The notes beneath the pieces are model-generated. The model was not told the DNA's origin. It saw nothing but the letters and a program-made list of their open reading frames with translations, and searched no databases. DNA of 64,000 bases from Cryptomeria japonica (lineage: Eukaryota > Streptophyta > Pinopsida > Cupressales > Cupressaceae), in assembly GCF_030272615.1 (NCBI RefSeq), contig NC_081415.1, positions 625,825,740 through 625,889,739 on the forward strand. The letters run 5' to 3'. Positions 59,431 through 64,000 of this stretch are shown piece after piece. The position numbers and the translations under genes are program-made. Numbering within the stretch: the first letter of the stretch is position 1; each line of letters starts with the position of its first letter.

Positions 59431-59698
59431 ATTGATGGCAACACTTAGGAAAATTTTTATCAACTAAGTGTGCAACACAAAAAGTGACTTCATGACATAC
59501 ACTCCCCCTTAGAAATTGCATGCCATTACAAAAATGAAATCATTACTCCCCCTTAACAGTACATACAAAATTTTGACTCTTAAACTAATTATACTTCCCT
59601 TTGACAACAATGCCAAATAGAAAAGTAAAATACATACATTACATCAAAATTGTCATCAAAAACTGCATATATAGATAGATAGAAGAGTTTTGAAGTCT

Positions 59699-62600
59699 TT
59701 ACAATGCAATTCTCAAGAAAATATCACTAGAATGAAACTTTAACTGCTAAAGATCATTGTCCCATGTTTCTAATAGTGTCTCAGTTATTTCAACATGTGT
59801 CAAAATCTGTGCACCAAATTCTTTAATAGCATCAATAGTGCTCATCTTCGGGGTAACCGAAATTGCTTCAGACTCCTTGTATGCTCTCTGTAGAATTTCA
59901 AATTTTGGAATTAACTATTTCTTCAGCTCCTTCAAGGATCTTATCCGCTTCACCTGTTCAAAATCATAAATTTATAATATGTGTTGTAAGGCACCAATTG
60001 ATTTACCAAAAGCTAAAGTGGAGTCTTGTACCAATATGTATGCTTCACTAATCCTTTCTAGTTCCTTCTATGTATCTTATCTCTTTTTCTTTAAGTCAAA
60101 ACAAAATAATGATACTTTAGATATAGTGGCCAAAATTTTACCTCCATTTTCTATTTTGGCTATCAAAAGATCTTTGTTCACTGTTAAAGCAACCTTACTT
60201 TTGTCAATTTTTGAAACCAATTGTTCTCCCCCTCTCTTCATGTAATCTTTTTCTACAAAAGAATGAATTGCCTCTTCAAGTGATTTTAGTTGTTCACTGG
60301 CATCAACAACTAACTATCCAAGTTGGGAAATAGGGGTAGCCAAATGTTCTGTATCAATCTCTGGTAGGAGACTTGACAAAATTTAACAACAGTTTGAATG
60401 GTCTCTGCTTCACATTTTTGCTCTTTCAACCTCTTCTTATGTGTAGGGGATTTCATAGCAGTACCAACCTCCATTAACTTAGAAGAACTCAAATTGTCCA
60501 TATCTATAGGACCTTTAATACTCACGGAGTCCTCATCATCTTTTTCAATCAAGGTTTTCTTCTTCTTCTCTTGATCCTTATTATTTGTCTTCTTCTTTTC
60601 CTCTATTTTCTCTTTCCCTATCTCTATTTGTTCCTTCTGTGTTTTTGTAATGACTGGTGGTAGTTGAATTTCAACAAGATGTTCCTTTACTGGTGGTGGT
60701 TGCATTTCCAAACTTTGTTCAGTAGCCAGTGCCTCCTCTGCCTTATTTTCCTCAGCCATATCCTCTTGGTTGTCATTGATAGCATCATTTACATTTGTAT
60801 TTATGGTTGCATTTACCAGTGGATTTTGTGTTCCTACAGATTGAGCATTCACCGATTGCTCACTTGAGCTCTTATCATTTTCCTTCTCACCTTCATTATT
60901 TACATCTTGTTGTTGCTCTTGGGGATCATCCATTTGTACATCAACTTCAAAAAAATCTACACTGTCAGAAGCGTTCGCAACATTACCTCTGGTATTGTCA
61001 ACATTATCTGTGTCATTATTGACTGCATTATTGGTGTCATCATCATCTGGTATATCTATAGGCTTAGTATCAACAGGGTCATCATACAAGTACTTATTAT
61101 CCGACTCTAAATCTGTAGGCTTAACACCCTCAGGAAAATATTCTCCCTTTAACTTATTAGGTGTATCATCCTTATCTACTTCAACTTTTTCTTCTTCTTC
61201 GGGGATAAGACCTAAAGATTTCTTTATCAAAATTTCAATCTCCTTTTGGACTAATTCAGTATCACCTATCAACATTCTAGCCAGCATTTTCTTGGATCTA
61301 AGCAAAGATTTTGCATGTACTCGTGCATCTTCTATTTCTTCCTCACTGGCTTCCGGTTGTAGGTGCTTAAGGGTGTAATCAATAAATTCTTTATCATATC
61401 TAATGGCATCTTGCCATCTTGCATCAATAATATTATACAAAGTGTCTAGAATTTTCCCTTGTAGCTCAATGAGTGCTCTATTATACTTGTTCATACTGAA
61501 GATGATTGCATCTTCAATCTCCCTTCATTGACTTTCAGACAAATGAGTAAACAGTATGTTTATGTTGGCATTTGATTGAAGATTGCATTGATGTACTATT
61601 GTGTTGTCATTGATGTCAATTGTAATCGGTAATGGAAGTTGTTATGCAACTGGTAGTTGAGCTAGTGAAGGAAACCGGTAACCCTACCTATTGATATGCC
61701 AAACCCTAGTCAATGGAGCTTGTTGAATTGGTTATGTTGATCTATAATGATGATTATGCCATGTATGCATGATGCATGTGATGAGTTTCAAATGGTTTTT
61801 GGTGCGTAGAGATAACAGTTTTATCTTGGGAATGAGCGAGTACATTGCATGAAGTGTAAACCATGTGATGAGTTACAGGAATCAATGAGGGGTGATCAAG
61901 GAGTGGTCGAGGTTGTCTTGTACAATGTGCAATGATTGATATGTAATCTAACAGTCATACTTGAACCAATTTATTTGTAATCTCTATGAGATCTTAAGTT
62001 TGTGATGTGTTACTGACCTATTGTTTTGCATATAAGGTCGATGAGTTGTTTTGTAGGAGTGTTAGCAATTTTGGTTAGTGTGATTGATTATCGAACCAGA
62101 AGAAGTATCTATAGTATGTGTGAAGGAAGATAGGCACATGAAAAGGATCTGATCAAGTAGAGTAGTGCTATTTACTAGATCAACAAAACCGTGTTGTTAT
62201 CTAATAGTTACAACAGTTAAATCCCTTAACCGGGTAAGCTTTAACAAGCTTAGTGCTTTTTAAATCCTCTAACCAGGTGATCCATTAGCTTGGATTTCAA
62301 AACCTCTATCGAGGTTACTCCTAACTAAGTATTGCTTCTAATAGGGCATTATAGTCAATCCCTTAACCAGGTGGTCCCTAACAAGACTTTTTGTAAAGAT
62401 TTAACAGGCTTGGCTCCTAACAGGGCAAACTTCGGAAGAGTTCATAATACTTGTGGGTATTCATCCCTACCATGGTTTTACCCATTTGGGTTTCCACCTT
62501 TAAAATCATCATGTCAAGTGGTGAATGGTTTTTCTGTTTATGTTCTAATATGGTAAATTTGCTTAACTGATAAATCCACTTAGTTATGTTGAGATGACAG

Positions 62601-64000
62601 GCAATAAGTTGAAATGTGCTTTTACTATTGTTAGTAAAGTATCTTGATATTTTGGTTTAATGGTTTGAGAGTTTCAGATCTGTTATACTATTATTTTGTT
62701 ATGCCAGTCAATCGGTTAACTTGACAGTGCAGTTGTAGTTTGTAGCTTAGTGTTTGAACTAGTTTGTTTAGTGATTGATTTGTGAGATTGTTTTTGAGTT
62801 TGGTGGAAGTTTAATCAATTTTTCATCTACTAATTCACCCCTCCTCTCAGTAGTTGTCTGGATCATTATTGATTCATCATATCATTAGTTTAAACCTTTG
62901 TAAATACCATACTCCTTAATAATCTTAATCATTCTATTGAAAGAATTTTCAAGTGTCAATATTTTTGTAGTTGATTTACCTTTTTGAGAAGTCTTCTTCT
63001 TCTTAGCACTTTCCCTTAGTTCTTTCTTATCTTTTTCTGATTTTGTTTCCTCAATATCTATCACCGGTTTGTGAGATTTCTCCTTCTTTTTTTTTTTCTG
63101 GTTTGGACAAGCACAATAGGAGGTTCAATAGTTTTACCTTTCCTTCAGAATTGTATTTTAGAGGGTTTCCCTCTTTGAGATTCAGTAGGCTTCACCTTAG
63201 TTTCTTTTGCTTTCTTCTTCTCAGCTATTTTGGCTGCTCTGATCTTACCGGTGGGGATACCAGTTGGTATACTGGAAGTTCCATCTTATTGAACCTCATA
63301 TTTGGCTCTTGCTACAACTATCTATTCTTTTATAAATCCAACCTACTCAACAAAGGCCTTTACCTCTTTTCTTATTTTCTTTGCAATCACTGGTTTTTGT
63401 AATTCAAAATGCACTTTCAGTAATTTCTCCTTGTAGGTTCCAAACCTTTCAGTAGTAGCATCTACTGGTTGGCCTAATAAATGGTCAGCATAGGCAATGA
63501 GTAGATATTTATCTACTTCATATCCCATGGGCATTACCCATGTGGTTCTTGGAATCACAGCTTCCATCATGCATGTATCTGTGTCAACCATGAAACAGAT
63601 GGAATCCTCATATTTATTTACAACTTCATCTAGAATTCTCTCTCTTGCATGCATTTGCTTTTGAAATTTCTTGAAATATCCCCAAATGATATCATCAAAC
63701 TTTTCTTTGATCATCCAGATATTGTTCCTTATTTGCAATAGTGCAAGAGTACAGGATATCCATTGAATATCACCTATAATGGGGAAAACATTTTGGAAAT
63801 AAAAGAATAAGCCCATGATAAGATGACCAAACTTGAATCTCATCTTCTTGTCTTTTTTCATAGCTTCCAAATTTTTCACTAATTGGCTTCTCATTGCTTC
63901 ACAGAGATCATAATCAACATCCTCCTTAATCATCTGGTAGGTAGTGTGAATAGTTGTTACTAGTATGTTGGTCATTCTGCTTGAATAGAAAATTCTATGG
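59699..64000 (-). pseudogene. ORF3 (extra ORF) of copia F, interrupted by a solo LTR
   Basis: Reads from the right edge (the true start may be outside; first Met at 63975) to TAA at 59699-59701. N-terminal domain: DVDYDLCEAMRSQLVKNLEA, a hydrophobic patch LIMGLFFYFQNVFPIIGDI, then VNKYEDSICF, MEAVIP and MGYEV as in A. A Lys-rich linker follows with stops near 63343, 63320 and 63285. At 62887-61563 a solo LTR interrupts it. It resumes with a stop near 61525, then the LQGKILDTLYNIIDARWQDAI region, an acidic Asn/Asp/Gln-rich stretch (61494-60310), and a C-terminal helical region that aligns with A (KFEILQRAYKE, MSTIDAI, LLETWD). I know no function for this family; the hydrophobic patch is too short on its own to call it Env. 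Confidence 0.7.
61563..62887 (+). repeat. Solo LTR inserted in ORF3 of F
   Basis: Starts TGTTGGCATTTGATTG and has the usual late block AATTCACCCCTCCTCTCAG near 62831, but there is no PPT on one side or primer site on the other, and no coding interior. It is flanked by GTTTA on both sides (61558-61562 and 62888-62892). Removing the LTR and one GTTTA rejoins the ORF3 frame (KGL / NILFTHLSE). The last bases (ATCATTA) do not end in CA, so the 3' terminus could be off by a few bases or mutated. Confidence 0.85.

Larger units (their letters stand above)
58172..64000 (-). mobile_element. Copia element F, 3' part with ORF3
   Basis: Minus strand: ORF3 from the window's right edge to 59699, PPT 59416-59430, 3' LTR 58172-59415. 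The gag-pol part lies outside. It has the same plan as A but opposite orientation, and the ORF3 proteins align. The outer flank is CCCAT (58167-58171), with the LTR of I beyond. Confidence 0.8.

Overview
The window is plant nuclear DNA made up almost wholly of LTR retrotransposons nested inside one another. I see no host gene, tRNA, rRNA, CRISPR or bacterial feature. The pol motifs (copia-type FVDDIIF, gypsy-type FLDD with an integrase chromodomain), the initiator-Met-tRNA and Trp-tRNA primer sites and the AT-rich spacers point to a land plant with a large, transposon-rich genome. A conifer-sized genome is my impression only; the sequence does not prove the species. Every coding region carries stops, frameshifts or truncations, so all are annotated as pseudogenes.

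Layout. Left edge: Ty1/copia element A (+), seen only as its extra ORF3, polypurine tract (PPT) and 3' LTR (to about 4.0 kb), sits in the integrase of copia element B (-, to 7.30 kb). Then 2.2 kb of unassigned AT-rich DNA. From 9.5 to 55.2 kb lies one copia element, C (-), blown apart by later insertions. Element D (9.3 kb, non-autonomous, Trp-tRNA primer site) is in its 3' LTR. Element G (a gag-protease Ty3-type element, spanning 22226-52045 with everything inside it) is in its pol gene. G holds two related copia elements, E1 (-) and E3 (+), and E1 carries chromovirus H in its 5' LTR. To the right are unassigned DNA, a Ty3-type LTR I, and copia F (-), inserted in I. F carries ORF3 and a solo LTR inside it.

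Several boundaries are supported by direct evidence. G has a 5-bp target duplication (CATCT), and removing it rejoins the C reading frame. H has CTTAT, D has AATAT/AATAC and the solo LTR has GTTTA. For D and H the sister LTR of the host element gives the empty site.

The most interesting result is a rearrangement inside G. A 1.9-kb piece of G (37994-39900) lies in the opposite orientation to the rest of G, between the oppositely oriented copies E1 and E3. The two parts of G's 3' LTR (ending 39900 and starting 22560) are contiguous in G's 5' LTR. A 23-bp duplication is shared by the E1 5' LTR and E3 3' LTR and is missing from the other two LTRs. Together these say that E1 and E3 recombined and flipped the segment, leaving both elements chimeric. 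The second point of interest is ORF3, an uncharacterised long protein (N-terminal domain, Lys-rich linker, coiled coil) in the env-like slot of A and F.
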